In this document: positions 1-5,507 of the stretch, in pieces
Numbering within the stretch: the stretch's first letter is position 1
Layout of the letters: every line of letters begins with the position of its first letter
Assembly (NCBI GenBank): GCA_039189975.1
Contig: JBCCYI010000234.1
Location: 1 to 6,290 of the forward strand
Source of the DNA: HLUCCA09 sp039189975
GTDB lineage: Bacteria > Pseudomonadota > Alphaproteobacteria > Rhodobacterales > Rhodobacteraceae
Direction of reading: 5' to 3'
Length of the DNA: 6,290 bases
Position numbers and translations under genes: made by a program
Notes under the pieces: generated by a model
The model's database searches: none
Told to the model about the DNA's origin: nothing
The model's input: only the letters and a program-made list of their open reading frames with translations

Positions 1-687
1 GACATGCCCCGACCCGACCTGTTCGCGGATCGCAGCGACGGCTTCGGCGCGATAGGCGCCCATCGTCCAGTCGCCCGTAAAGCCAGCCTCGCGCACGAAA
101 TTTCCCAGTAACGTCCGACCCTTGGGCGTATGGTGCACCTCCGGGTGAAATTGAACGGCATAAAAGCGACGGCTGATATCGGCGGTGATCGCGTAAGGCG
201 CGCCGGGGGAGGTGCCGTAGACGGCGAAGCCGGGCGCGATTTCGGCCACATGGTCGCCATGCGACATCCACACCTGCTCGCTCCCGTCCGAGCGCGCGTC
301 AAACCACCCGTCGAGTACGGAGAGCTGTGCGTCCGTTGGGGCAACCCGGGCGCGGCCGAACTCCGCCGTTCCTTCGCCCGCGACGACCTTGCCCCCGAGC
401 ACCTCCATCATCACCTGCTGGCCATAGCAAATCCCCAATACCGGCACGCCCAGGGACCACAGTGCTTCGGGGGGGCGCGGCGAGCCTGCGCGCGTCACAC
501 TGTCCGGGCCGCCCGAAAGGATGACCGCGCGGGGGGCCATCTGGGCCAGGCGCTCTGCGGTGACGTTCTGGTAGGGCACGATCTCGCAATAGACGCGCAA
601 TTCGCGCAGGCGACGCGCAATAAGCTGGGTGACCTGGCTGCCGAAATCGACGATCAGGAGGGTCTGGTGCGGGGCTTGGGATGTCAT
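1..687 (-). CDS. guaA: GMP synthase (glutamine-hydrolysing), N-terminal part, runs off the window
   Basis: GuaA converts XMP to GMP in the cytoplasm using ATP and ammonia taken from glutamine, the last step of guanine nucleotide synthesis. The 229 codons present cover the class I glutamine amidotransferase domain. Visible motifs are LIVDFGSQ at residues 11-18, the nucleophile motif GICYGQQ with Cys87, MSHGD at 141-145, and FHPEV with the catalytic His181 and Glu183. After this comes the linker GDWTMGAYR typical of GuaA, and the window ends just before the expected SGGVDSS pyrophosphatase loop. The C-terminal half (about 290 residues in the family) is therefore missing only because of the window edge. 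The start is the ATG at 687-685, which gives the usual short lead before the LIVDFGSQ strand; no strong Shine-Dalgarno is visible. It is divergent from the DUF1127-like gene and unrelated to the urease genes. Identification is secure. Confidence 0.96.
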   Translation of the reverse strand, partial: MTSQAPHQTLLIVDFGSQVTQLIARRLRELRVYCEIVPYQNVTAERLAQMAPRAVILSGGPDSVTRAGSPRPPEALWSLGVPVLGICYGQQVMMEVLGGKVVAGEGTAEFGRARVAPTDAQLSVLDGWFDARSDGSEQVWMSHGDHVAEIAPGFAVYGTSPGAPYAITADISRRFYAVQFHPEVHHTPKGRTLLGNFVREAGFTGDWTMGAYRAEAVAAIREQVGSGHV

Positions 688-978
688 GGACACCGCTTAG
701 GCGGCGCGCACCGACATGGCAAGACCGCCCGTGCCCGACCACCCCGCCTCACGCTCCGCCCGCTGCAGCCTGCGCCTGCCTCGAGGCGCGGCGACGGCCG
801 CCGTTGAGGCACGGGTGCCTGTGGTCCGGCGCGAGCAGGCGTCGGTCCTGCAGGATCGCCATGCGCTTTGAGAGGCAAGCCATGCGCATGATGCATGCCG
901 GGGTTCTTGGATCTGGGCTGGCGCGTGCAGGGCGCTGAAATTACGTGCAAAGCAATCGCAACAACACCGGATTTGACC
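688..978. promoter_or_regulatory. Divergent intergenic region between guaA and the DUF1127-like gene
   Basis: This 291-bp stretch must hold the guaA promoter (minus strand) and that of the DUF1127-like gene (plus strand). I see no convincing gene in it; the open frames are short and lack ribosome binding sites. Composition is GC-rich near guaA and more AT-rich from about 935 to 978, just before the plus-strand start. A cluster of short palindromes (ATGCGCAT and ATGCAT, within 880-899) could be a protein site but is too short to assign. No clear -35/-10 pair can be named. Confidence 0.4.
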
Positions 979-1200
979 ATGTCTGCCCACGCCGAAAGAC
1001 ACTCTTCGTGGAGCCTGCCCAGCCTGGCTCTCGCGCCCTTCAACGCACTCGTTTGGTTTATTGACGCTCTGCCGCGAGCCCAGCATGCGACCGAGACCTA
1101 CAGCCGTCTGTCGTCGCTGTCCGACGAAACCCTCGCCCGGAAGGGACTGACGCGCGCCGACTTGCCCAAGGTCGCCTTCGAGCGCGGCTTCGGCCGTTAA
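979..1200 (+). CDS. Small DUF1127-like protein
   Basis: The product has 73 residues. Its C-terminal half fits the DUF1127 pattern: a short basic/polar helix followed by SRLSSLSDETLARKGLTRAD at residues 42-61, then a short tail. The N-terminal half (residues 12-31) is hydrophobic but broken by Pro and Asp, so a membrane segment is doubtful. DUF1127 proteins are abundant small proteins in alphaproteobacteria; some are linked to RNA turnover and to phosphate or stress responses, but no function can be assigned here. The ATG at 979 is chosen because the family signature then sits at the usual distance from the start. An upstream in-frame ATG at 895 would add 28 residues with no family resemblance. 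Neither start has a strong Shine-Dalgarno. The gene stands alone, 179 bp before ureE. Confidence 0.72.
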   Translation: MSAHAERHSSWSLPSLALAPFNALVWFIDALPRAQHATETYSRLSSLSDETLARKGLTRADLPKVAFERGFGR

Positions 1201-1300
1201 GGGCAGGCAGCGCCCCGTGCGGCCCCTCGGCGCGACATGGCCCGTCGTGCGGTCCCCGAGCGCACCCCCGGGCGGCACGTGCTTTGCGCAGGGGCCGGCG

Positions 1301-1312
1301 GCGCGATCGCGC
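1301..1312. repeat. Perfect 12-bp palindrome upstream of ureE
   Basis: GCGCGATCGCGC is a perfect self-complementary 12-mer, 67 bp before the ureE start codon. A second palindrome, GCACGTGC, lies at 1275-1282. Both fall in the 179-bp non-coding gap between the DUF1127-like gene and ureE, where the urease accessory promoter would be expected. Palindromes of alternating G and C are frequent by chance in GC-rich DNA, so an operator role is only a possibility. Confidence 0.3.
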
Positions 1313-1367
1313 TCTTGGCGCAGGCGTTCTTCGGCGGTAGAACTCCGCGTCGCAAGAAGGCCGCGAG

Positions 1368-1374
1368 AGGAGAG
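1368..1374 (+). promoter_or_regulatory. Ribosome binding site of ureE
   Basis: AGGAGAG lies 5 bp before the ATG at 1380-1382. It supports this start over any later Met and marks ureE as the first, independently translated gene of the ureEFG block. Confidence 0.7.
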
Positions 1375-1379
1375 AGCGC

Positions 1380-1982
1380 ATGTCGGATTTGCCCCGCGCC
1401 CACCACGTTCTGAAGAACGCCGCCGCGCCTGAGGACGACCACGTGGCTCTCGACTATGAGGGTCGCTTTCTGCGGCGCAAACGGCTTGTGTCGGTCGCTG
1501 GTCAGCCGTTTGTCGTGGATCTCGCGGAGGTCACCTCGCTCGATGACGGCGATGTCTTCGCGCTGTCGAACGGCGGTCGGATTGCCGTGCGGGCCGCGCC
1601 GGAGGCACTCCTCAGCGTTACGGGATCCGGTCTGGCCCGGCTTGCCTGGCACATTGGCAATCGCCATACGCCGTGCCGGATCGAGCCGGAGCGTCTGCTG
1701 ATCCGGCAGGATCATGTGCTGGCGGATATGCTGCGCCGCCTCGGTGCAGATGTCACCCCGTTCCACGCTCCGTTCCAGCCGGAAGGCGGCGCCTATGGCC
1801 ATGGCAGGACGCTGGGGCACGGTCACGCGCCACACTCTCACGACCATCCGGAGGGTGACAACGCCGCGCATGGCACGGACCTGGGGCAGGCGCCTTCTGA
1901 GGGTCAGCCAGGTGTCCAAAGCGCGACGGCCGGGATCTCGGACGCGGCGCCCGGCCCCCTGTCGACGCGGCGCGCTCCGTGA
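1380..1982 (+). CDS. ureE: Urease accessory protein UreE, nickel metallochaperone with His-rich tail
   Basis: UreE binds nickel as a dimer in the cytoplasm and hands it to UreG for urease activation. The 200-residue product shows an N-terminal beta domain (roughly residues 10-75, with LDYEGRFLRRKR and the DLAEVTSLDDGDVFAL strand region) and a ferredoxin-like metal-binding domain with the signature HIGNRHTP at 91-98. The conserved metal-binding His of the family lies within this motif. A His-rich segment at 141-156 (His141, 147, 149, 152, 154, 156) resembles the nickel-binding tails of other UreE proteins. It is followed by about 40 residues of low-complexity Ala/Gly/Pro/Ser sequence with His164. 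The protein is longer than minimal UreE (about 150-160 residues) because of this tail. The start is set by AGGAGAG 5 bp upstream. The stop overlaps the ureF start by 4 bp. Confidence 0.95.
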   Translation: MSDLPRAHHVLKNAAAPEDDHVALDYEGRFLRRKRLVSVAGQPFVVDLAEVTSLDDGDVFALSNGGRIAVRAAPEALLSVTGSGLARLAWHIGNRHTPCRIEPERLLIRQDHVLADMLRRLGADVTPFHAPFQPEGGAYGHGRTLGHGHAPHSHDHPEGDNAAHGTDLGQAPSEGQPGVQSATAGISDAAPGPLSTRRAP

Positions 1983-2632
1983 GCACGGTACAGTCGGGCA
2001 CGACCGCCGCGTGGCTGACGCTGATGCAATGGCTCTCTCCGGCGTTCCCGCTGGGCAGCTTCGCTTATTCGCACGGTCTCGAAACGGCGATCGCCTCTGG
2101 CGACGTTCGTGATGCTGCGACGCTGGACGCGTGGCTGCGCACGCTTTTGCGCCATGGCACGGGGCGGAGCGATGCGATTCTGCTGCACGCCGCGTTGCGC
2201 GGTGACGACCCTGACGCGCTGGCCGATGTCGCCCGCGCCTTTGCCGCGTCGGCCGAGCGGGCCCGGGAGGCGGAGGATCAGGGGGCGGCCCTTGCGAGGA
2301 CGGTCAACGCGCTTCGGGGCACGCAGGCGCCGCCGCGCCCCTTGCCTGTCGCGCTCGGGGTGGCGGCTGCTGATCTCGGTCTGGTGCCGGAACGTGTGGT
2401 TGCCTGCTACCTGCAAGCCTTTGCCTCCAACCTGGTATCCTGTGCGACGCGTGCCGTTCCCCTCGGTCAGACGGAGGCGCAGGGCGTTCTCGCGCATCTG
2501 GCCCCGGAGTTTGAGCAGATCGCTCGCGACACACTCGGGATGGGCGTCGCCGAGATTGCTAGCTCCGCCTTCGGCGCGGATATCGCATCTTTGGAGCATG
2601 AAGCTCTGGCGGTTCGGCTCTATCGGTCCTAG
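1979..2632 (+). CDS. ureF: Urease accessory protein UreF
   Basis: UreF is an all-helical cytoplasmic protein that joins UreD and UreG on apo-urease and gates nickel delivery to the active site. The 217-residue product is full length for the family. Diagnostic segments are QWLSPAFPLGSFAYSHGLE at residues 17-35, RAVPLGQT at 158-165, and the conserved C-terminus with DIASLEHEALAVRLYRS at 201-217, which in known structures contributes to UreG/UreD contact. The start is a GTG at 1979 that overlaps the ureE stop in a GTGA arrangement, so translation is probably coupled to ureE; no independent strong Shine-Dalgarno is needed. The next ATG in frame (Met16) would cut into the conserved N-terminal motif region, which supports the GTG. 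Confidence 0.95.
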   Translation: MSTVQSGTTAAWLTLMQWLSPAFPLGSFAYSHGLETAIASGDVRDAATLDAWLRTLLRHGTGRSDAILLHAALRGDDPDALADVARAFAASAERAREAEDQGAALARTVNALRGTQAPPRPLPVALGVAAADLGLVPERVVACYLQAFASNLVSCATRAVPLGQTEAQGVLAHLAPEFEQIARDTLGMGVAEIASSAFGADIASLEHEALAVRLYRS

Positions 2633-2787
2633 ACCTGTGGCGCTGCGGACGTACCGACCCGGTCCGCCTCTCACCCAACGGGCCGCCTGCCCATGCCGCT
2701 GTGCGCTTGCCCGACAAGGAAGGCGGTGCGCCGCCCATGAAGCCACCGCCGCCCCAGCTGCGGCGGCCCAACCCCGCAGGAGGCCCG
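2633..2787 (+). other. ureF-ureG intercistronic spacer with two small hairpins
   Basis: These 155 bp are open in the ureG frame from 2701 but resemble no UreG N-terminus; the in-frame translation is Pro/Arg-rich and lacks the His-rich extension seen in some UreG proteins. Two hairpins can be drawn: GGCGG(TGCG)CCGCC at 2722-2735, just before an in-frame ATG at 2737, and CTGCGG/CCGCAG at 2758-2763 and 2774-2779, whose right arm covers the first two bases of the ureG Shine-Dalgarno. They are short and may be chance in GC-rich DNA. Confidence 0.4.
2778..2783 (+). promoter_or_regulatory. Ribosome binding site that sets the ureG start
   Basis: A perfect AGGAGG lies 4 bp before the ATG at 2788-2790. 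It decides for that ATG over the in-frame GTG at 2701 and ATG at 2737, neither of which has so good a site. Confidence 0.75.
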
Positions 2788-3417
2788 ATGTCCCAGCAAT
2801 TGCCCCTTTCGCCCAACGGCCCGCTCCGCGTTGGGATCGGAGGCCCGGTCGGTGCCGGTAAGACGACCCTCACGGAAGCGCTCGCACGCACGCTTGCGCC
2901 GCGCCATTCCATGGCGGTTGTGACCAACGACATCTACACGAGTGAAGACGCAGAGTTTCTCTTGCGCGCACAGGTCCTGCCCGCGGAGCGGATCCGAGGC
3001 GTCGAGACGGGTGGCTGTCCGCATACGGCGATCCGCGAGGATGCATCGATCAACCTTGCCGCGATTGAAGACCTTAGGCGACGCATTCCCGATCTCTCGC
3101 TGGTGCTCGTGGAGAGCGGCGGGGATAACCTCGCGGCGACCTTCTCGCCCGAGCTTGCGGATCTGACGATCTACGTGATCGACACCTGCGCGGGGCAGGA
3201 CATTCCGCGAAAGCGCGGCCCGGGGCTCACGAAATCGGACCTCCTGATTGTGAACAAGACGGATATGGCGCCCCATGTCGGGGTCGATCCGGTGCAGCTC
3301 GAAGCGGACACGCAAGCCGCCCGCGGGAGACGCCCCTATGTGATGGCCAACCTGCGCGATGGCGACGGTGTTGACGCGGTTGCGGCGTTCATCGAGCGCG
3401 AAGGCGGGCTCGTGTAG
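2788..3417 (+). CDS. ureG: Urease accessory GTPase UreG
   Basis: UreG is a SIMIBI-class GTPase of the cytoplasm. With GTP and Ni it dimerises, receives nickel from UreE and delivers it to urease through UreF and UreD. The 209-residue product has the P-loop GGPVGAGKT at residues 18-26, the switch region with VVTNDIYTSEDAEFL at 44-58, the invariant metal-binding CPH motif at 77-79, ESGGDN at 109-114 and the guanine-specificity motif NKTD at 156-159. All key residues are present, and the length matches the family (about 200-210). The ATG at 2788 is chosen for its AGGAGG and because it gives the usual short lead before the first strand (PLRVGIGGP). It is the last gene of the ureEFG block, followed by a non-coding stretch and a converging gene. 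Confidence 0.97.
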   Translation: MSQQLPLSPNGPLRVGIGGPVGAGKTTLTEALARTLAPRHSMAVVTNDIYTSEDAEFLLRAQVLPAERIRGVETGGCPHTAIREDASINLAAIEDLRRRIPDLSLVLVESGGDNLAATFSPELADLTIYVIDTCAGQDIPRKRGPGLTKSDLLIVNKTDMAPHVGVDPVQLEADTQAARGRRPYVMANLRDGDGVDAVAAFIEREGGLV

Positions 3418-3735
3418 GGCAAGTCGCGTTGAAACCGATTCAGTTTTCGCGACCTTTCGGCGCCGCCTCGATCGCAAAAACTGAGACGTGGTTGATGCGA
3501 TTGAAGGCGACGCGTTCTGTCCCTATCCGACCTCTGGCACCGTTCGTGCGGAGCGCCGAGGCCGCGCGACGCGAAGAGTCTCAATGGAGCCGAGGCGTGC
3601 GGTGCGCATCTGACATGCGACCTTGCGCGTTCTCTCACACGTTGAGCGCCGGCATTTGCAGAGGGTAAGAGGGCGCCTTAGGCCAAGCACGTGGCGGCGG
3701 GCGGTCTGCGCGTCGCGAGAGATACCTTGTCGGGG
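3418..3735. other. 318-bp non-coding region between convergent genes
   Basis: This lies between the 3' ends of ureG (plus) and the hydrolase-like gene (minus). Open frames on both strands are short, have biased Arg/Ala/Ser compositions and no recognisable motif or ribosome binding site, so I call no gene. It holds the inverted repeat at 3440-3484. The rest shows no tRNA fold, no tandem repeat and no insertion-sequence ends that I can recognise. No canonical stem plus T-run terminator is visible in either direction. Confidence 0.55.
3440..3484. repeat. Inverted repeat, 13-bp arms with 19-bp loop, after ureG
   Basis: The left arm TCAGTTTTCGCGA (3440-3452) and right arm TCGCAAAAACTGA (3472-3484) are complementary at 12 of 13 positions. 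The single mismatch would be C-A in a plus-strand RNA but a tolerated G-U in a minus-strand RNA. The loop contains GGCGCC. It begins 22 bp after the ureG stop, a usual place for a transcript-end hairpin, but the T-run sits before the stem and the A-run after it, and no T-run follows in either direction, so it is not a canonical intrinsic terminator. It could stabilise a 3' end, bind a protein, or be a relic of a small mobile repeat. Confidence 0.55.
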
Positions 3736-4776
3736 CTATTCTGCTGCGCTTTGGCTTGATGCGGCGGGAAAGCGAGGCGGGGGCAGGTCACGCCCGTCTG
3801 CCCTGAGCGCGCTGAGCGCTGCGTCGAGTCCCTGGCGCAGTCGGGGCCGGTCCGCATCGCGCAGCCCCGCCCGACACCAGAGCGCCTGGAGGAAGGGACG
3901 GTCCGCGCGCTCCAGTCGTGTCAGAACATGACGCAGGTAGGCTGGGCTACGTCGGCGCCGCCGGTAAAGATGGGCGAAGCTGCGGCGGGTCATGCGATCC
4001 TTGGCCAGAAGCCGCAAGGCGCCGTCGATCACGCCCATGCCATCCAGGATCTCTTCGGGCCGGGCACCGAGCATTGGCGTGCGCAGATGCATCGGCTGTG
4101 CGCCGTAGAGGGTTGCGTGCATCGCGTCCTCGGGCACCTGCGGGTCATAGAGGATCACCGCACGTTCTGCCGCCTCCAGCAGCGCGGGGGCATCGCCATA
4201 GCGGTCGTGAAACGACAGGCGGCGCGCGCCGGGGTAGCGCCTGTCCCAGATCGCCCGCTCCGGGCTGAGCGTCGCGTGGGGCCGGAGCGCGAGCACGCGC
4301 GAAAACGGGGCCGCCACCGAAAAGGCACAGGCCGCGTACCCGCCGGCGCCAACCCCGTAGAAAAGGACGGTGTCAAAGAGGTCGAAGAACCCGTCATCGA
4401 CCAGATCGTCGAAGAAGGCATAGACTTCGGGGTCGCGGAACCAGGTGTCCCCCTCGCTATAGATCGCCAGCTGGGACCATCCCTCCTTCCCCGCGGCCTT
4501 GAGCCCGTAGGGCAGGGCGGGGGAGGTGCGGCGCATGTCGTTTGCATCTTCGAAGGTAACAAGGAGCACGGAGTCATCGTCCTCCGTGTAGAGCGCGCCG
4601 TGGCGCGCGCCGAGGCGGGCGTGAAACCCGTGTTCTGCGGCATGCGAGTCCAGCATGTCGAGCCATGCCGCGTCGGTGATTTCATGGGCCACAGGGGGCT
4701 CAGCAGACAGCGGCCCGTCGGGTAAGGTCCCGGCTTCTGGCGCAGCAATGGGGCGCTCTTGATCTGGGGTCGACAT
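3736..4776 (-). CDS. Conserved hypothetical protein with hydrolase-like elbow lacking the serine
   Basis: This 346-residue protein resembles a family I recall from Rhodobacterales that is sometimes labelled phosphoadenosine phosphosulfate reductase. I see no motif of that enzyme and consider the label unsupported. Residues 1-32 are low-complexity and probably disordered. A central stretch looks like an alpha/beta fold: VLLVTFED (70-77), a helix with YAFFDDLVDDGFFDLFD (119-135), the strand-turn TVLFYGVGAGGYAACAFS (136-153), then VLALRPHATLSP (161-172) and VILYDP (207-212). The turn has the shape of a GxSxGG nucleophile elbow, but the serine position is Gly143. The C-terminal third is basic and helical (RRRRR at 272-276). 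There is no signal peptide or membrane segment. The ATG at 4776 has GGAGG 7 bp upstream. Its function is unknown; it lies downstream of gcdH and a methyltransferase gene on the same strand. Confidence 0.8.
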   Translation of the reverse strand: MSTPDQERPIAAPEAGTLPDGPLSAEPPVAHEITDAAWLDMLDSHAAEHGFHARLGARHGALYTEDDDSVLLVTFEDANDMRRTSPALPYGLKAAGKEGWSQLAIYSEGDTWFRDPEVYAFFDDLVDDGFFDLFDTVLFYGVGAGGYAACAFSVAAPFSRVLALRPHATLSPERAIWDRRYPGARRLSFHDRYGDAPALLEAAERAVILYDPQVPEDAMHATLYGAQPMHLRTPMLGARPEEILDGMGVIDGALRLLAKDRMTRRSFAHLYRRRRRSPAYLRHVLTRLERADRPFLQALWCRAGLRDADRPRLRQGLDAALSALRADGRDLPPPRFPAASSQSAAE

Positions 4777-4918
4777 ACCTGCGCCTCCAAGCGCTGGGAG
4801 TGGAGATTAACCTTAATATCCCCTTGTGTCCCTAAAATGGGGCCGAATTAGGCAGAACCCAAGGGATTTCGGCGCAGCCTTTGCGCGAGCCAACGCGCCT
4901 GCTGTTGGGGCAGACGGA
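4777..4918 (-). promoter_or_regulatory. AT-rich gap, likely promoter and RBS of the hydrolase-like gene
   Basis: This 142-bp gap on the minus strand separates the methyltransferase stop from the hydrolase-like gene. It contains the Shine-Dalgarno GGAGG (complement of 4784-4788) and, just upstream of it in the minus direction, the only clearly AT-rich patch of the right half (about 4804-4850), including TTAACCTTAATAT on the plus strand at 4807-4819. That fits a separate promoter, though I cannot name definite -35 and -10 boxes. A small stem GCGCA/TGCGC (4872-4886) follows the methyltransferase gene but has no T-run. Confidence 0.45.
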
Positions 4919-5500
4919 TCAGGCCATGTTGGGGCGGGCGAAGACGAGCGCCTGTTCTCTAGAGTGCTCGGGCAGGTAGCCAAGCCCGGCCGCGTCGATC
5001 GCTGCAAAGGGGATGTCCCCCGGCTGCGGCGCGGCCGGTGCCATCAGCGCCAGGGCCCGCAGTGTGTCGGGCAGGACCAGTGGCGGGATCCCCGCTGTCA
5101 GATCCGCGAAGAGGAGCGTGGGTGCGACAGTCGCGATATCGTCCGGTGCTAGCAGATCGAGCCGCGCCAAGCCATTGGCGTCCGCCAGCCGGGCGACATA
5201 GGCGCGGCGCACGCCATCCGGTTCGACCAGCCAGACATGGCGCAGCCCCAGCTTGCCCGCGAGGATCGCCACGATGTGGCCTGTGCCCGCCCCAAGGACG
5301 ACCGCGCGGTCGTCGGACCGGGCGAGCGCAAACGCCGCGTCCGTGTAAGCGCTTTGCCAGACGCTCGCCTCCATCTGCCGGGCCACATCGCGTTGCAGCA
5401 CGGCTGCGTCGCGAGGGAACCGCAGGCCACGGTAGCGCAGCGGTCGGTCGAGCTGACCTGCGGCCGTGTTGCCGCCGGGCGCGGGGTCGGTCGCCTCCAT
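4919..5500 (-). CDS. Short class I SAM-dependent methyltransferase
   Basis: The 193-residue product shows a Rossmann-type SAM-binding core. Motif I is VVLGAGTGHI at residues 67-76, the acidic residue closing the next strand is Glu93 in LVEPD (91-95), and a motif IV-like strand LLFADLTAGIP is at 129-139. A helix before the core, with LQRDVARQMEASVW (35-48) and YTDAAFALA (52-60), and LPDTLRALALMAP at 143-155 after it are reminiscent of protein arginine methyltransferase-like proteins, in which a LPxLRxA segment follows motif IV. This is only a suggestion. It is short for that group, lacking the usual C-terminal beta-barrel, so the substrate cannot be told. The start ATG at 5500 lies 7 bp after the gcdH stop with a weak Shine-Dalgarno, so it is probably co-transcribed with, and may be translationally coupled to, gcdH. 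Confidence 0.75.
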   Translation of the reverse strand: MEATDPAPGGNTAAGQLDRPLRYRGLRFPRDAAVLQRDVARQMEASVWQSAYTDAAFALARSDDRAVVLGAGTGHIVAILAGKLGLRHVWLVEPDGVRRAYVARLADANGLARLDLLAPDDIATVAPTLLFADLTAGIPPLVLPDTLRALALMAPAAPQPGDIPFAAIDAAGLGYLPEHSREQALVFARPNMA

Positions 5501-5507
5501 CGCCGGA

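Noticed and set aside
861..938. Possible 25-residue peptide upstream of the DUF1127-like gene
   Set aside because: No ribosome binding site and no similarity that I know; its length is expected by chance.
697..1278. Long minus-strand open frame across the DUF1127-like gene
   Set aside because: Arg/Ala/Gly-rich composition typical of antisense frames in GC-rich DNA, and no motif or ribosome binding site. The plus-strand DUF1127-like gene explains part of the region.
1237..1413. A 58-codon plus-strand open frame before ureE with a hydrophobic stretch (GGAIALLAQAFFGG)
   Set aside because: No ribosome binding site, it runs 34 bp into ureE in another frame, and it matches no family I know. The LAQxFF segment faintly recalls the UreC C-terminus (LAQRYF), but nothing upstream fits UreC, so a ureC remnant is not supported.
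1904..2746. 280-codon minus-strand open frame opposite ureF
   Set aside because: Shadow of ureF: the plus strand carries all UreF signatures, and the antisense translation is Arg-rich and featureless.
3429..3668. 79-codon plus-strand frame after ureG
   Set aside because: Starts with TTG, has no Shine-Dalgarno, contains the inverted repeat and has no recognisable motif. I looked for integrase or transposase remnants and saw none.
3928..4725. 265-codon plus-strand open frame opposite the hydrolase-like gene
   Set aside because: It is the antisense of a gene with a good Shine-Dalgarno and recognisable family sequence; the frame itself shows no recognisable domain.
4872..4886. Possible terminator hairpin (GCGCA/TGCGC) after the methyltransferase gene
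   Set aside because: Only a 5-bp stem and no T-run on the minus strand, so too weak to call a terminator.
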